Origin: Bacteroidia bacterium
GTDB taxonomy: Bacteria > Bacteroidota > Bacteroidia > Chitinophagales > UBA2359
Assembly (NCBI GenBank): GCA_030427245.1
Contig: JAUHXA010000023.1
Span: 1-64,000 of the forward strand
Length of the DNA: 64,000 nucleotides
Direction of reading: 5' to 3'
Part shown: one piece after another, positions 8,317 to 17,135 of the stretch
Numbering within the stretch: the first letter of the stretch is position 1
Layout of the letters: every line of letters begins with the position of its first letter
The notes under the pieces: generated by a model
What the model saw: the letters and a program-made list of their open reading frames with translations, nothing else
What the model was told of the DNA's origin: nothing
The model's database searches: none
Program-made: the position numbers and the translations under genes

Positions 8317-9705
8317 ATGATTTTTACGAGTGTCACCTACATCGTTTTCTTAGCCATTCAGTTATTGCTGTTTGTTTTTATCAACAAACGACAGTGGCAC
8401 AATTTGGTGTTGTTGGTGTCGGGCTATGTGTTTTATGGTTGGGTGCATCCGTGGTTTTGTTTGTTGATTTTGACTTCTACGGTGGTGGACTTCTACTGTG
8501 GTATCCACATTGAGCGAAATCCACAACATAAAAAATGGTATTTGCGGCTCAGTATTTTAACCAATTTGGGGCTGTTGGGCTTCTTCAAATACTTCAATTT
8601 TTTTATTGACAATGTAAACGACCTCTTTTTGATGGCAGGTGTGGAAAATGCCTTACCTGCCTTGAATATCTTCCTTCCTGTTGGCATATCGTTTTACACT
8701 TTCCAAACTTTGAGCTATACGATAGATGTCTATAAAGGGCGGATCCCTCCCTGCAAAGACTTTATTGACTTTGCGTTGTATGTGTCCTTTTTTCCGCAAT
8801 TGGTGGCTGGCCCGATTGAACGAGCCGAGCGTTTGCTGCCACAGATTCAGCGAAAGCGAAAACTGCGCTTGAATAAACTATACAGTGGTTTTGGTTTGGT
8901 GGTTTGGGGAATGTTTAAGAAGATGGTTATTGCAGACAACGTGGCGATGTATGTCGACCAGATTTACCTCCTTCAAAACCCTTCTTTGCTACTTCTCACG
9001 ATTGGTACAATAGGTTTTGCGATACAGATTTATGCAGATTTTTCGGCTTATACCGACATCGCCCGTGGTACAGCTCGTATCTTGGGTTTTGAATTGATTG
9101 AAAACTTCAACAATCCCTATATGGCCATTTCTCCTTCCGATTTTTGGCGGCGTTGGCATATTTCCTTTTCTACTTGGATTCGGGATTACTTGTATATTCC
9201 CTTAGGCGGTTCTAGGGTTTCGACGCAGTGGCAGTTCTTTTGGGTAGTAGTAGCTACGATGGGAATCAGTGGTTTGTGGCATGGGGCAGCATGGAATTTT
9301 ATTGCTTGGGGCGTGTATCATGGGGTCATTTTGTTTGCCTATCACCAATTGGGTTTGGGTGGCAAATGGAAACCAAAGGCCGTTTGGCAGTGGGTGTTGA
9401 GTTGGTTGGTAATGATTTGCATTACCTTGTTTGGATGGGCATTGTTTCGCACTTCAAGTTTGGAGTGGTTGGTAGACAATCTAATCAATGCACCGCTTTA
9501 CCAAAACTTCAATGATTTGTTGATTTCGCTGTATATTGGTTTGTTGATGGCTTTTTATTCGCTGTTTTTTGTGGTCAAGCATTATTTGAAGCCTGTGGCA
9601 GAACGCAATTTGTATGTGGGAGCATTGTTGTTGGGTTTGTGTATTGCAGCAACGGTCATATTAGGCGTTGAAGGTGGGCAGTCATTTATTTATTTTCAGT
9701 TTTAA
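8317..9705 (+). CDS. MBOAT-family O-acyltransferase (AlgI-like)
   Basis: A 462-residue integral membrane protein of the MBOAT family, close to AlgI/DltB-like proteins that move acyl groups across the inner membrane onto extracellular polysaccharides. Conserved features include the SPSDFWRRWHISFSTW block, GLWHGAAWNF with His322 (the invariant histidine) and VYHG with His335. The N-terminal region is typical (LVLLVSGYVFYGW). The next gene encodes a membrane-anchored SGNH protein that could be the periplasmic transferase partner. No alginate or cellulose synthase gene is nearby, so the acceptor polymer is unknown. Confidence 0.92.
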   Translation: MIFTSVTYIVFLAIQLLLFVFINKRQWHNLVLLVSGYVFYGWVHPWFCLLILTSTVVDFYCGIHIERNPQHKKWYLRLSILTNLGLLGFFKYFNFFIDNVNDLFLMAGVENALPALNIFLPVGISFYTFQTLSYTIDVYKGRIPPCKDFIDFALYVSFFPQLVAGPIERAERLLPQIQRKRKLRLNKLYSGFGLVVWGMFKKMVIADNVAMYVDQIYLLQNPSLLLLTIGTIGFAIQIYADFSAYTDIARGTARILGFELIENFNNPYMAISPSDFWRRWHISFSTWIRDYLYIPLGGSRVSTQWQFFWVVVATMGISGLWHGAAWNFIAWGVYHGVILFAYHQLGLGGKWKPKAVWQWVLSWLVMICITLFGWALFRTSSLEWLVDNLINAPLYQNFNDLLISLYIGLLMAFYSLFFVVKHYLKPVAERNLYVGALLLGLCIAATVILGVEGGQSFIYFQF

Positions 9706-9706
9706 A

Positions 9707-9733
9707 TCGCTGATTTCGCTGATTTCGCTGATG
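9707..9733 (+). repeat. Three 9-base tandem repeats
   Basis: TCGCTGATT occurs three times in tandem (the last ends in G) between the MBOAT stop and the SGNH start. Such nine-base runs can change copy number by slippage and alter spacing inside the operon. Confidence 0.6.
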
Positions 9734-9752
9734 TCATAGATAATATTTATAG

Positions 9753-10784
9753 ATGAAAAAAATACCTGTTTTATTGGTTTTGGTTTTACTGCCGATTGTA
9801 TTGTTATCCATGTGGATGAACACATTGAAGGAGGAGATCATTCCATTGGAAGAAAGAGGTACTTTGTCTTTGGAGAATCCTGCTCAAATGAAGGCGGCTT
9901 ATTTAGCAGAATTGAACTCGTATCAGCCCGAAATTGTCTTGTTGGGTAATTCGATGGTGGGGCGAAACGTGAACCATATGTTGCTTCAGTCTCTACTCAA
10001 ACGAAAGGTGAGTAAGTTTGCGCTTGGGGGGAGTTCGTCTCGATGGTGGTATTTGATGACTAAGAATGTGATTGTGAAAGCTTCACCTGCACCCAAAGTA
10101 ATGGTGTTGTTTTTTAGAGACCAATTTTTGACCGACCCAAAATTTAGATTGAATTCTGCCAATCAACTGATGAATGAGTATTTTTATGAAGGGGAAGAAC
10201 TTTTGGTAGAGGAATTGAGCTACGATGCGGCTTCGACTTTGTATCGCAAGCTCCCGATTTATGACAAAAAACACTTTGTCAATGAAGAAATTACTCAAGG
10301 TTTGAAAAATACTGCCAACTATCTCACCCAAACCCAACCCAAACGATTGGCAAATGCACTTGACAAATCTTTTGACGAATCCAAAATGATTGAAGAAATC
10401 ATCACTATTCAACAAGTAGAGGCAGCGAAGGCAAGAAGCGAACAATTGTTTGATTTTGACCATCAGATCGACCGTTCTTTCTTGCCACACATCATTCAAT
10501 TGACCAAAGACCGTGGGATTCAATTGATTTTGGTTCGAATTAGAGCTCGTTGGGCGGTTTTGGGTGAACCCGAAAATCCCAAGTTGACAAAATACATGGA
10601 AGGTATGAATCTCTATTTGAAGCAGAAAGGTGTTCCTTTGATAGATTATACTTTCGATGATCGGGTGAAATTGAGTATGTACGCCGAAGGTAGTCACCTC
10701 AACGAACCGGGTATGAATGAGTTTACCAAACAGGTTTTTGCAGGAGATTTGAAGGCTTTATTGAAGGAACTGAGGTTGTGGTAA
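9753..10784 (+). CDS. SGNH-like membrane-anchored protein, MBOAT partner
   Basis: A 343-residue protein with one N-terminal membrane anchor (about 4-21) and a periplasmic SGNH/GDSL-like domain. Block I is seen as IVLLGNSMVGRN with candidate nucleophile Ser67; a Gly motif ALGGSSS follows (about 90-96); the C-terminal His315 lies in EGSHLNEPG, where the usual Asp of DxxH is replaced by Glu312. It starts 47 bases after an AlgI-like gene, matching AlgI/AlgJ-X or similar pairs in which the SGNH protein takes the acetyl group from MBOAT to a glycan. The polymer target is unknown. It converges with the next gene, with one base between stops. Confidence 0.75.
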   Translation: MKKIPVLLVLVLLPIVLLSMWMNTLKEEIIPLEERGTLSLENPAQMKAAYLAELNSYQPEIVLLGNSMVGRNVNHMLLQSLLKRKVSKFALGGSSSRWWYLMTKNVIVKASPAPKVMVLFFRDQFLTDPKFRLNSANQLMNEYFYEGEELLVEELSYDAASTLYRKLPIYDKKHFVNEEITQGLKNTANYLTQTQPKRLANALDKSFDESKMIEEIITIQQVEAAKARSEQLFDFDHQIDRSFLPHIIQLTKDRGIQLILVRIRARWAVLGEPENPKLTKYMEGMNLYLKQKGVPLIDYTFDDRVKLSMYAEGSHLNEPGMNEFTKQVFAGDLKALLKELRLW

Positions 10785-10785
10785 G

Positions 10786-11790
10786 TTATGGGTATTCTTT
10801 TCTTTTCTCCAAAATCATCTTGAAGTCCTCAGAATATGCCAACCCTCGCTCGGCATATAAACCCTTGTAGTATTCCAACCAACTATTTAAACTTTTGGCA
10901 TAAGGATAAGAAGGCTCAAAATTGGGGTCGGCTCCTCGCTCCAATAGCAGTTTACAAATTCTCCACTGTTGTTGGTCCGCTGCCATTGACAACAAGCTAC
11001 AAGTTCCATCTCCTCCATAATAGTCGAAAGGTATATTGGGATCCGCTCCGTGGTCTAAAATCAAGGTAAGTTTTTCGAGACTTCTCTCGTCCTGTTTGCG
11101 AATGAATGAAGCCGCAACAGGTATTCCGACTTTATTTCTTGCATTGGGATCTGCTTTGTATTTGAGCAGCAACTTCAATAGGCGGTTACTGACAAAATTG
11201 TTTACATACACCAATACAGGTTCTTTATCAGGATGATGAACATTAGGATCCGCGCCATTTTTCAACAGTACTTCGATTATTTGTATTAGAGCGGGATTGT
11301 CTTTTTGTATATTACCTTCCCAAATCATGTTGTATTGATTTTCGACAATTGCCATTTGGAGCAAGGTTTCGCCTGTTTTAGCAATTTGGTTAATATCGGA
11401 TTGAAGCATTGGAGTGAGTTCTTCGACTTTTTTCAAGTTTTTTCCTCTCACAAAACCTGCTAAAACTTTAAGATCTTCGGCTTCAAAATAATAGCTACCA
11501 TTTGCTTGTCGAATACTTTGTATATTCTGACTTGTTCTACTGTAAACTGAATAAAAGAAGGGAGATAAGGCAATTAGGAGAGTGAGGATTTTGGTTAAAT
11601 AAAAAGGCAGTAAGTTCAGCAACGCCAAACCAATGGTAAAGGCTATCCCAATCATCAAAAAACCTCCTGACATGCCTCTTCCCGCAGCATCCATGCCCGA
11701 ACTATGGCGAATGTGGCTTATCAGAGCGAAGATGGCAAAAAGGGTATAACAGGCGATGATTCCCCAAGTGATGTAAGAAATGGTTTTCAT
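10786..11790 (-). CDS. Membrane protein with ankyrin repeats
   Basis: About 334 residues from the preferred start at 11790 (MKTISYITW, leading directly into a membrane segment); an ATG at 11835 would add 15 polar residues. Three hydrophobic helices occupy about 5-95, followed by a cytoplasmic ankyrin domain (about 130-320) with repeats such as GETLLQMAIVEN, LLKNGADPNVHH, LLLKYKADPNARN, ILDHGADPNIP and LLLERGADPNFE. Ankyrin repeats bind protein partners; here they would be held at the inner membrane. No enzyme domain was seen. Its 3' end nearly touches the SGNH gene in convergent orientation. Confidence 0.75.
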   Translation of the reverse strand: MKTISYITWGIIACYTLFAIFALISHIRHSSGMDAAGRGMSGGFLMIGIAFTIGLALLNLLPFYLTKILTLLIALSPFFYSVYSRTSQNIQSIRQANGSYYFEAEDLKVLAGFVRGKNLKKVEELTPMLQSDINQIAKTGETLLQMAIVENQYNMIWEGNIQKDNPALIQIIEVLLKNGADPNVHHPDKEPVLVYVNNFVSNRLLKLLLKYKADPNARNKVGIPVAASFIRKQDERSLEKLTLILDHGADPNIPFDYYGGDGTCSLLSMAADQQQWRICKLLLERGADPNFEPSYPYAKSLNSWLEYYKGLYAERGLAYSEDFKMILEKRKEYP

Positions 11791-11915
11791 GATGGTTTGA
11801 TTGTTTTGATTTTTGAAAATGTTGTTCAATGACAAAGAATGTTTTCAAAGTCATTGTTGATAACTTCATTCCAATCACGATGCTAAATGTTACCTTTTCC
11901 TTCAAAAAAAACAAA

Positions 11916-11948
11916 TTTGTTTCTCCTCCACAAAATATCCTACTTTTG
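11916..11948 (+). promoter_or_regulatory. Bacteroidota-type promoter of the PhnA-like gene
   Basis: TTTG at 11916-11919 and TACTTTTG at 11941-11948, 21 bases apart, match the TTTG / TAnnTTTG consensus. The predicted start of transcription is about 40 bases before ATG 11995. Confidence 0.55.
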
Positions 11949-11994
11949 CAGTCTCATAAATATAGTCTAAAAAATACCCAATTAAAAGTATAAA

Positions 11995-12576
11995 ATGAAG
12001 ATACAAAAGGAATTACAAAAACGGAGCAACTCGACTTGCGAGCTTTGTGGTGCAACCAACGACTTAGGAGTTTATGAAGTGCCGCCTACTTCAACTGCAA
12101 GCGTAGAAAACAGTTTGTTGGCTTGTGGAACTTGTGTGGAGCAAATCGAAAATCCAGAAAAAGTAGATGTGAATCACTGGCGGTGTCTAAACGATAGTAT
12201 GTGGAGTCAAGTGCCTGCTGTTCAGGTCATGGCATGGCGAATGTTGAATCGTTTGAGGTCAGAAGGATGGACACTGGAGTTATTGGATATGTTGTACTTA
12301 GACGATGAAACCTTGGCTTGGGCAAAGGCAACAGGAGAGGGGCAAAATGAGGAGGAAAAGGTGCAACACTTGGACAGCAATGGGGCAGTTCTTCAAACGG
12401 GTGATACGGTGGTTTTGATAAAAACCCTCAATGTGAAAGGTTCCAGCCTGACTGCAAAAAGAGGTACTTCGGTTCGTAGAATCTCTTTGGTGCATGACAA
12501 TCCCGAACAAATTGAGGGTAAAGTAGATGGACAGCAAATTGTGATTTTGACCAAGTATGTGAAGAAGTCGAATTAG
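11995..12576 (+). CDS. PhnA/YjdM-family zinc-ribbon protein
   Basis: A 193-residue protein with an N-terminal zinc ribbon (Cys15, Cys18, Cys44, Cys47) and a C-terminal PhnA domain (about 120-190) with DSNGAVLQTGDTVVLIKTL and the closing VDGQQIVILTKYVKK. The middle segment (about 55-110) is helical. Despite the old name the family has no proven role in phosphonate use. The neighbours give no clue to function. It has its own promoter and ends 45 bases from a convergent gene. Confidence 0.85.
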   Translation: MKIQKELQKRSNSTCELCGATNDLGVYEVPPTSTASVENSLLACGTCVEQIENPEKVDVNHWRCLNDSMWSQVPAVQVMAWRMLNRLRSEGWTLELLDMLYLDDETLAWAKATGEGQNEEEKVQHLDSNGAVLQTGDTVVLIKTLNVKGSSLTAKRGTSVRRISLVHDNPEQIEGKVDGQQIVILTKYVKKSN

Positions 12577-12620
12577 GCCAAAGCAAAGCGTGTTTTTCAA
12601 CTTTCTTAGGTCTAAGCCAA

Positions 12621-13208
12621 TCAACGTACTCCTTTTCTACGAGATGAACGGTCGGTCGTATAATCTCCTAAAATAACTCCTTGCAGCTTTTTCCAATTCT
12701 TTTCCAGACCTTCAATAACAATATTGGTGCGCTTGACACAGTTCGGGAATTGGAATTTTTTTGTTTTGGTGTAGAGGTATTGATTGTTGGTTTCAAGGGC
12801 TTCTTCAAAATCTTTGAAACCGCTTTCCCACTGAACGAATGTTTTTTCGCCTGTGTCGGTGAAGTTGGATAAGTTGTTCAAATAAATGTAGGCTTGTTGA
12901 TTGGAGGATTGATGGTCGGCTGCCATACGTTTGGTCAAGGCAGTCAATTGTTGGTAATCCGATTGAAGGGAAAGCGCATCTCCTTTCAATTTTTCTTTGA
13001 TGACATCCAACAATTCATCGTCTCCTTCAGCGACAGCTTCTGCATAATCTTCCAAAAAAGCTTCACTATCTTTTACGATGTTTTCTATTTTGTCTTGCAA
13101 ACGTTTATAGTCATCGGCTGTTTGAGAATAAGCTGCAATAGGAGAAAGAAAGACAAAACTGATAAAAAGGATAAAAATGGCTGTTGGGATACTTTTGATG
13201 TTGTTCAT
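12621..13208 (-). CDS. Exported coiled-coil protein, unknown
   Basis: A 195-residue protein with a clear signal peptide (1-29, ending AAYSQ) and an almost wholly helical mature part rich in Glu/Asp/Lys (about 35-190). It is probably periplasmic. The last residues are strongly basic (RSSRRKG). No named family was recognised. A -7-like element in minus orientation (CAAAAATA at 13270-13277) lies about 62 bases upstream. Confidence 0.6.
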   Translation of the reverse strand: MNNIKSIPTAIFILFISFVFLSPIAAYSQTADDYKRLQDKIENIVKDSEAFLEDYAEAVAEGDDELLDVIKEKLKGDALSLQSDYQQLTALTKRMAADHQSSNQQAYIYLNNLSNFTDTGEKTFVQWESGFKDFEEALETNNQYLYTKTKKFQFPNCVKRTNIVIEGLEKNWKKLQGVILGDYTTDRSSRRKGVR

Positions 13209-13269
13209 GATGTTTGAGGTTTGTTAAATTTTGAGATTTTAAAGGATAATTGTTGTGTTTCAACAAGGG

Positions 13270-13277
13270 CAAAAATA
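13270..13277 (-). promoter_or_regulatory. Possible -7 element of the 12621-13208 gene
   Basis: The minus strand reads TATTTTTG, an exact TAnnTTTG. No well-placed -33 TTTG accompanies it (the nearest is 25 bases away), so support is partial. Confidence 0.35.
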
Positions 13278-13443
13278 AAAGATAAAGAGGTCAGAGAAGA
13301 ACCAAAATAAGCTGTTTTTTGAAGCTTAGTAATGCTCTTGAAGAGAATAGGTTGTTGATAATGAAAGGGCTTGAAGGAAAAAATATTAATTTTCAAAGCC
13401 GTTTTTAATCTTTTTTGAAGCCAACTCGTTTAATCATTTTCAC

Positions 13444-14157
13444 ATGAACAAGCATGATATGCGGCAATACTATTTCATCAGACATGGTGAACAACAACAC
13501 CAAAAAATTCACATTCTCGACATACCAACTTTCATTGAAGCAACAAGAGGCGGCTTCAATGAGCCTTTGACCGAAAAAGGGGAACAGCAAGCCAAAAAAC
13601 TGGGCGTTTTTTTAGAACAAGAACAAATAGAAGTCCTTTATTCGAGTAATCTGAAAAGAGCCAAGCAAACGGCTGACATTGCAGCCCAAAATGCAGGAGA
13701 CATTCCGATTCGCAAGCGTTTTGAAGAACTCAATGAGGTCATTATCGGCGAGTCGGTTACCCTTAATAAGGTTTGGTGGCGCAGAATTTTATCTTCTCGA
13801 ATTCCCGTTTTTATTCGCAAATCCCTCACCAACATTCTCGCTCCTTTCTTCAAACTTTGGCTGGTCAAACAATGGCTAAGCGGCAATACCATCAATGGAG
13901 ACCAACTGCCTCAAGTGGAAAAACGCCTTCAAAACGTACTATTGGAGCTGGACACGCAGCCCGAACAGCGTATTGGAATTGTGTGTCATGGCTGGATCAT
14001 CATGTTGATGGTGCGAATGTTGTTTGGTTTGTCGTGGCGAAAGGCGGCAAGTGCGATTTTTAAATTGAAGCATACTTCGGTGACTCGCATTGATACGGAC
14101 GAAAATGGAAAGCGATATCTAAGGTATTTTGCTTATGAGCATAAGGAGAAGAAATAG
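13444..14157 (+). CDS. Histidine phosphatase family protein
   Basis: A 237-residue protein of the phosphoglycerate mutase-like superfamily. The phospho-accepting motif is FIRHGEQ with His14; the conserved Glu lies in RFEELNEV; the second catalytic His is in GIVCHGWI. Compared with small members there is an insertion around residues 100-140 (RRILSSRIPVFIRKSL) that may cover the active site. It acts in the cytoplasm on a phosphoester that cannot be named from sequence. It is transcribed alone, 84 bases before the alpha/beta hydrolase gene. Confidence 0.85.
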   Translation: MNKHDMRQYYFIRHGEQQHQKIHILDIPTFIEATRGGFNEPLTEKGEQQAKKLGVFLEQEQIEVLYSSNLKRAKQTADIAAQNAGDIPIRKRFEELNEVIIGESVTLNKVWWRRILSSRIPVFIRKSLTNILAPFFKLWLVKQWLSGNTINGDQLPQVEKRLQNVLLELDTQPEQRIGIVCHGWIIMLMVRMLFGLSWRKAASAIFKLKHTSVTRIDTDENGKRYLRYFAYEHKEKK

Positions 14158-14241
14158 TCAAATAAAGGAAACCATCTGACTTCAATAGTCGTTTGAAAAA
14201 CAATTCATAAACTTTCACGAATCATCAATCACCTTCAATCC

Positions 14242-14904
14242 ATGACTACTAAAACACTAAAAATTTCCGTCTCCGAAGCCATTGGCATAGTCAGTGCGAT
14301 TTTCATCAAACCCGAAAAAGCAAAAGCCGTCTTGGTCTTAGGACATGGCGCAGGAGCAGGAATGACTCATGCCTTTATGGAACAATTGGCAGCAGATTTG
14401 GCGACCCAGGAAATTGCCACTTTGCGCTATCAGTTTCCGTATATGGAAAAAGGCAGTAGACGACCCGATTCTCCCAAAGTGGTTTATCCCACCATTTTAG
14501 CTGCAATAGCCAAAGCTCAGGAACTCGCTCCCAACTTACCTTTATACCTAGGCGGCAAATCTTTTGGAGGGCGGATGAGTTCACAGTTGGCTGCAATGGA
14601 GAATTTGGAAATGGTGAAAGGCTTGGTCTTTTTTGGTTTTCCGCTTCATGGAATCGGCAAACCGAGTATCAAACGTGCGGAACATTTGAAGGAAGTAAAA
14701 CAGCCTATGTTGTTTTTGCAGGGAACGAGAGATAAATTGGCGGAAGTGGATTTGATTGAAGAAGTCTGCAAGGATTTGGACAATGCGACCTTGCAGTTTT
14801 TTGAAGGGGCTGATCACTCCTTCAAGATGTTGAAACGTAGTGGAAAGACACAAGAGGAGGTAATCGTTGCTCTGGCGACAAGAATGAAAGAGTGGTTGGG
14901 TTAA
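14242..14904 (+). CDS. Alpha/beta hydrolase, KANL3/Tex30-type
   Basis: A 220-residue cytoplasmic alpha/beta hydrolase. The triad is visible as Ser107 in GGKSFGGRM, Asp164 in QGTRDKLAE and His192 in GADHSFK. The N-terminal GHGAGAGMTHAF is the oxyanion-hole segment typical of the KANL3/Tex30-like group, related to dienelactone hydrolases. The substrate is unknown. The gene converges with the response regulator, 12 bases between stops. Confidence 0.85.
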   Translation: MTTKTLKISVSEAIGIVSAIFIKPEKAKAVLVLGHGAGAGMTHAFMEQLAADLATQEIATLRYQFPYMEKGSRRPDSPKVVYPTILAAIAKAQELAPNLPLYLGGKSFGGRMSSQLAAMENLEMVKGLVFFGFPLHGIGKPSIKRAEHLKEVKQPMLFLQGTRDKLAEVDLIEEVCKDLDNATLQFFEGADHSFKMLKRSGKTQEEVIVALATRMKEWLG

Positions 14905-14916
14905 TTTTTTTCGACC

Positions 14917-15336
14917 CTAAGCAAAATATTTCTTTAATACGGCTGCCAAGTGATTCTTGGTCAGAGGTTTGTTCATGAATCCCTTTAGGTCTCCAAACTG
15001 TTTGGCACGAGCCAAGTCTTTTTGGTCGAGTGAGGTCGTTAGCATCACCACCACCATGTTAGCTTTTTGTTGTTCAGGCAGTTCCTCATAAGCTTCCATA
15101 AATTCAAAACCATCCATGACAGGCATATTGATGTCCAAAAAAATGATGTCGGGACGAGGATAACGAGGTGCATTGTGTGCAAATTTGCCTGTGCTGGTCA
15201 AAAACTCTAAGGCTATCTTACCATTTTTTGCTACTGCCACATTTCGGGCAATGTTTAAATCTTTAATTAAGAATTTGTTGTAGAAGTTCGTGCCTTCATC
15301 ATCATCTATCAGCAGAATAAGTCTTAACTTTTCCAT
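14917..15336 (-). CDS. Single-domain response regulator
   Basis: A 139-residue CheY-like receiver with no output domain. The acidic pocket is Asp11/Asp12, the phosphate acceptor Asp68 (IIFLDINMPVMDG), the switch Thr100/Thr101 and the invariant Lys123 (MNKPLT). It lies 94 bases downstream of a GAF histidine kinase on the same strand and is probably its target. As it lacks a DNA-binding domain it would signal by protein contact or act in a phosphorelay. Confidence 0.92.
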   Translation of the reverse strand: MEKLRLILLIDDDEGTNFYNKFLIKDLNIARNVAVAKNGKIALEFLTSTGKFAHNAPRYPRPDIIFLDINMPVMDGFEFMEAYEELPEQQKANMVVVMLTTSLDQKDLARAKQFGDLKGFMNKPLTKNHLAAVLKKYFA

Positions 15337-15430
15337 TTTACAGATTGCTATTTGATATTAAAAAAACTAATTGATTATGTAAATCTAAGGCAGTGAGTTT
15401 TCCAGTTGGAGTCTTATTGGAATTGAAATA

Positions 15431-16894
15431 TTAATGCAGGTTTTCTGGCAATGAATTGCGAAACTTTAAGCGAACTATTGTTCCCTGTCCTACAATACTT
15501 TCAACCTCAACACTTCCATTGTATTTGTTCATAATTTTTTTGACAATGTGCATCCCTACACCACTTCCTTCTACATGGTCGTGTAAACGCTTGAACATCG
15601 CAAAGAGTTTTTCTGTACCTTTCGACAAGTCCATACCAATGCCATTATCGGTGATTTCGATTACCTTATGTAAGTCGGTTTGGTAAGACTGTATATAGAT
15701 CATAGGTTTGCGATCATAAGAGCGATATTTGAGGGCATTGGAAATAAGGTTGTGTAGAATACTTTGGAGGTAAGGGCGTGAAAAATCGAGCGTTTTGCAA
15801 CGGTGAATATTAACGTGAACAGCTACATTTGCTTCCTCAATTGTATCTTTAAAGTCCTCCAATATATAGGAAAGAATCTCCTTCAATGAAATTTCTTCAT
15901 ATTGAATAGCTGTGTGTTTTATTCTCGAAACCACCAACAAATCTTCAACCGTTCTTTGCAGTTGATTCCCTGATTTTTCCAAGATTTCGAGCGCTTGACT
16001 GCCCATAGCATCCTCAATTTGGATTCTTCCTTTCAATATCTGAATCATATTAGTGACATTGATGGCAGGCAGTTTCAAGTCATGCGAAACAGTATAAACA
16101 AAGCTGTCCAACTGTTCATTGACACTGCTCAATTCCTCGTTTTGTTGAATGAGGCGTTTTTGTTGAAGATCCAATTCCATCATTTTAGCCACCCATTTTC
16201 CCATCAATTCTATATAGACTTTGTCTGATTCATTGAAGGGAATTCGGCGAGGTTGAGGACTTGTAAAATTAAGCGTTCCATATGGTTCATCTTCGACTAT
16301 TATCTGAGTACCAATGAAAGATTCCATCTGCAAATCCAAATAGCAAGGGTGAGAAGCATAAGGAGATTCGGCCGAATGGTCTATAGTCAGCACTTCTTGA
16401 TGTCGGTAAACAACTTCACAGAATGTGCGTTTGAAAGGGAATTTATGTCCTGACTCCATCATGTTATCGGGGTGATAAACCGCATAAATAGTATATTCAT
16501 CGTTTTCCTCGTCAATGCGACTCGAAATGCCAATCTCCATATTTAGGGCTTTTGCACCTAATTGCAGTACACCCCGAATACGCTTGCGAATATCGTCCCC
16601 TTGAAGGGTCATAGACTCCAATAGCAATTTGAAACGTTCCTCTTGAAGTAATCGCTTGAAAATTTCCTCTTTGAGTTGTTCATTCATCAACTCCAATTTT
16701 TGCTGAGAATGAGAAATTTTTTGAAATTTTTCGGAAATTTGATTCACCGTAGTTGCCAAACCTTCAATAATGGGATTGTCTGTATTCAGGGTTATAGTAT
16801 TGCCAAATTTTGAATCCTTTAAACTCTTTAATACATACAATATTTCAGATAGTTGTTCTTGTATATTTGTTACTTCAAGTTCTCTGCTTTGCAT
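15431..16894 (-). CDS. GAF-domain sensor histidine kinase
   Basis: A 487-residue soluble kinase without membrane segments. A coiled-coil N-terminus (1-90) precedes a GAF domain (about 100-240), a linker coiled coil, the HisKA dimerisation domain with His271 (YTVSHDLKLP) and the ATPase domain with N box LISNALKY (Asn386), G1 ITDNGIGMD and G2 GSGVGMHIVKK. It would sense a cytoplasmic small ligand or redox state through GAF and pass phosphate to the receiver encoded directly downstream. The ligand is unknown. Confidence 0.92.
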   Translation of the reverse strand: MQSRELEVTNIQEQLSEILYVLKSLKDSKFGNTITLNTDNPIIEGLATTVNQISEKFQKISHSQQKLELMNEQLKEEIFKRLLQEERFKLLLESMTLQGDDIRKRIRGVLQLGAKALNMEIGISSRIDEENDEYTIYAVYHPDNMMESGHKFPFKRTFCEVVYRHQEVLTIDHSAESPYASHPCYLDLQMESFIGTQIIVEDEPYGTLNFTSPQPRRIPFNESDKVYIELMGKWVAKMMELDLQQKRLIQQNEELSSVNEQLDSFVYTVSHDLKLPAINVTNMIQILKGRIQIEDAMGSQALEILEKSGNQLQRTVEDLLVVSRIKHTAIQYEEISLKEILSYILEDFKDTIEEANVAVHVNIHRCKTLDFSRPYLQSILHNLISNALKYRSYDRKPMIYIQSYQTDLHKVIEITDNGIGMDLSKGTEKLFAMFKRLHDHVEGSGVGMHIVKKIMNKYNGSVEVESIVGQGTIVRLKFRNSLPENLH

Positions 16895-17135
16895 AATGTT
16901 GAAAATCGTTTGAATAACGCAATGAGGATACTTGATTAGCGAGCAATTAAAATGCCAATTAAGATAATCCTATAAATTGCAGAACATTTTTGTGATTTTG
17001 TGCTTAAAAGTAGTGAAATCCAATCACAATTCTTATGAAACGTCCATGATTAAATAATTATTTAAATACAAAGGAAAATGATAGTTTAGATTCATGGTAA
17101 GTTCCATCTGACCTTTAAAAAACAAAAAGAAACAG

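Noticed and set aside
9707-9733. Possible CRISPR-like or VNTR array
   Set aside because: Only three 9-base units without spacers; this is simple tandem repetition.
10083-10697. 204-codon minus-strand frame opposite the SGNH gene
   Set aside because: It is antisense to a well-supported CDS and shows no family motif or promoter.
11995-12576. Phosphonate utilisation gene
   Set aside because: The family name PhnA is historical; no phn genes or transporter are present.
14242-14904. Dienelactone hydrolase of aromatic degradation
   Set aside because: The nucleophile is Ser in GKSFGG and the N-terminal motif is of the KANL3/Tex30 type; no pathway genes are nearby.
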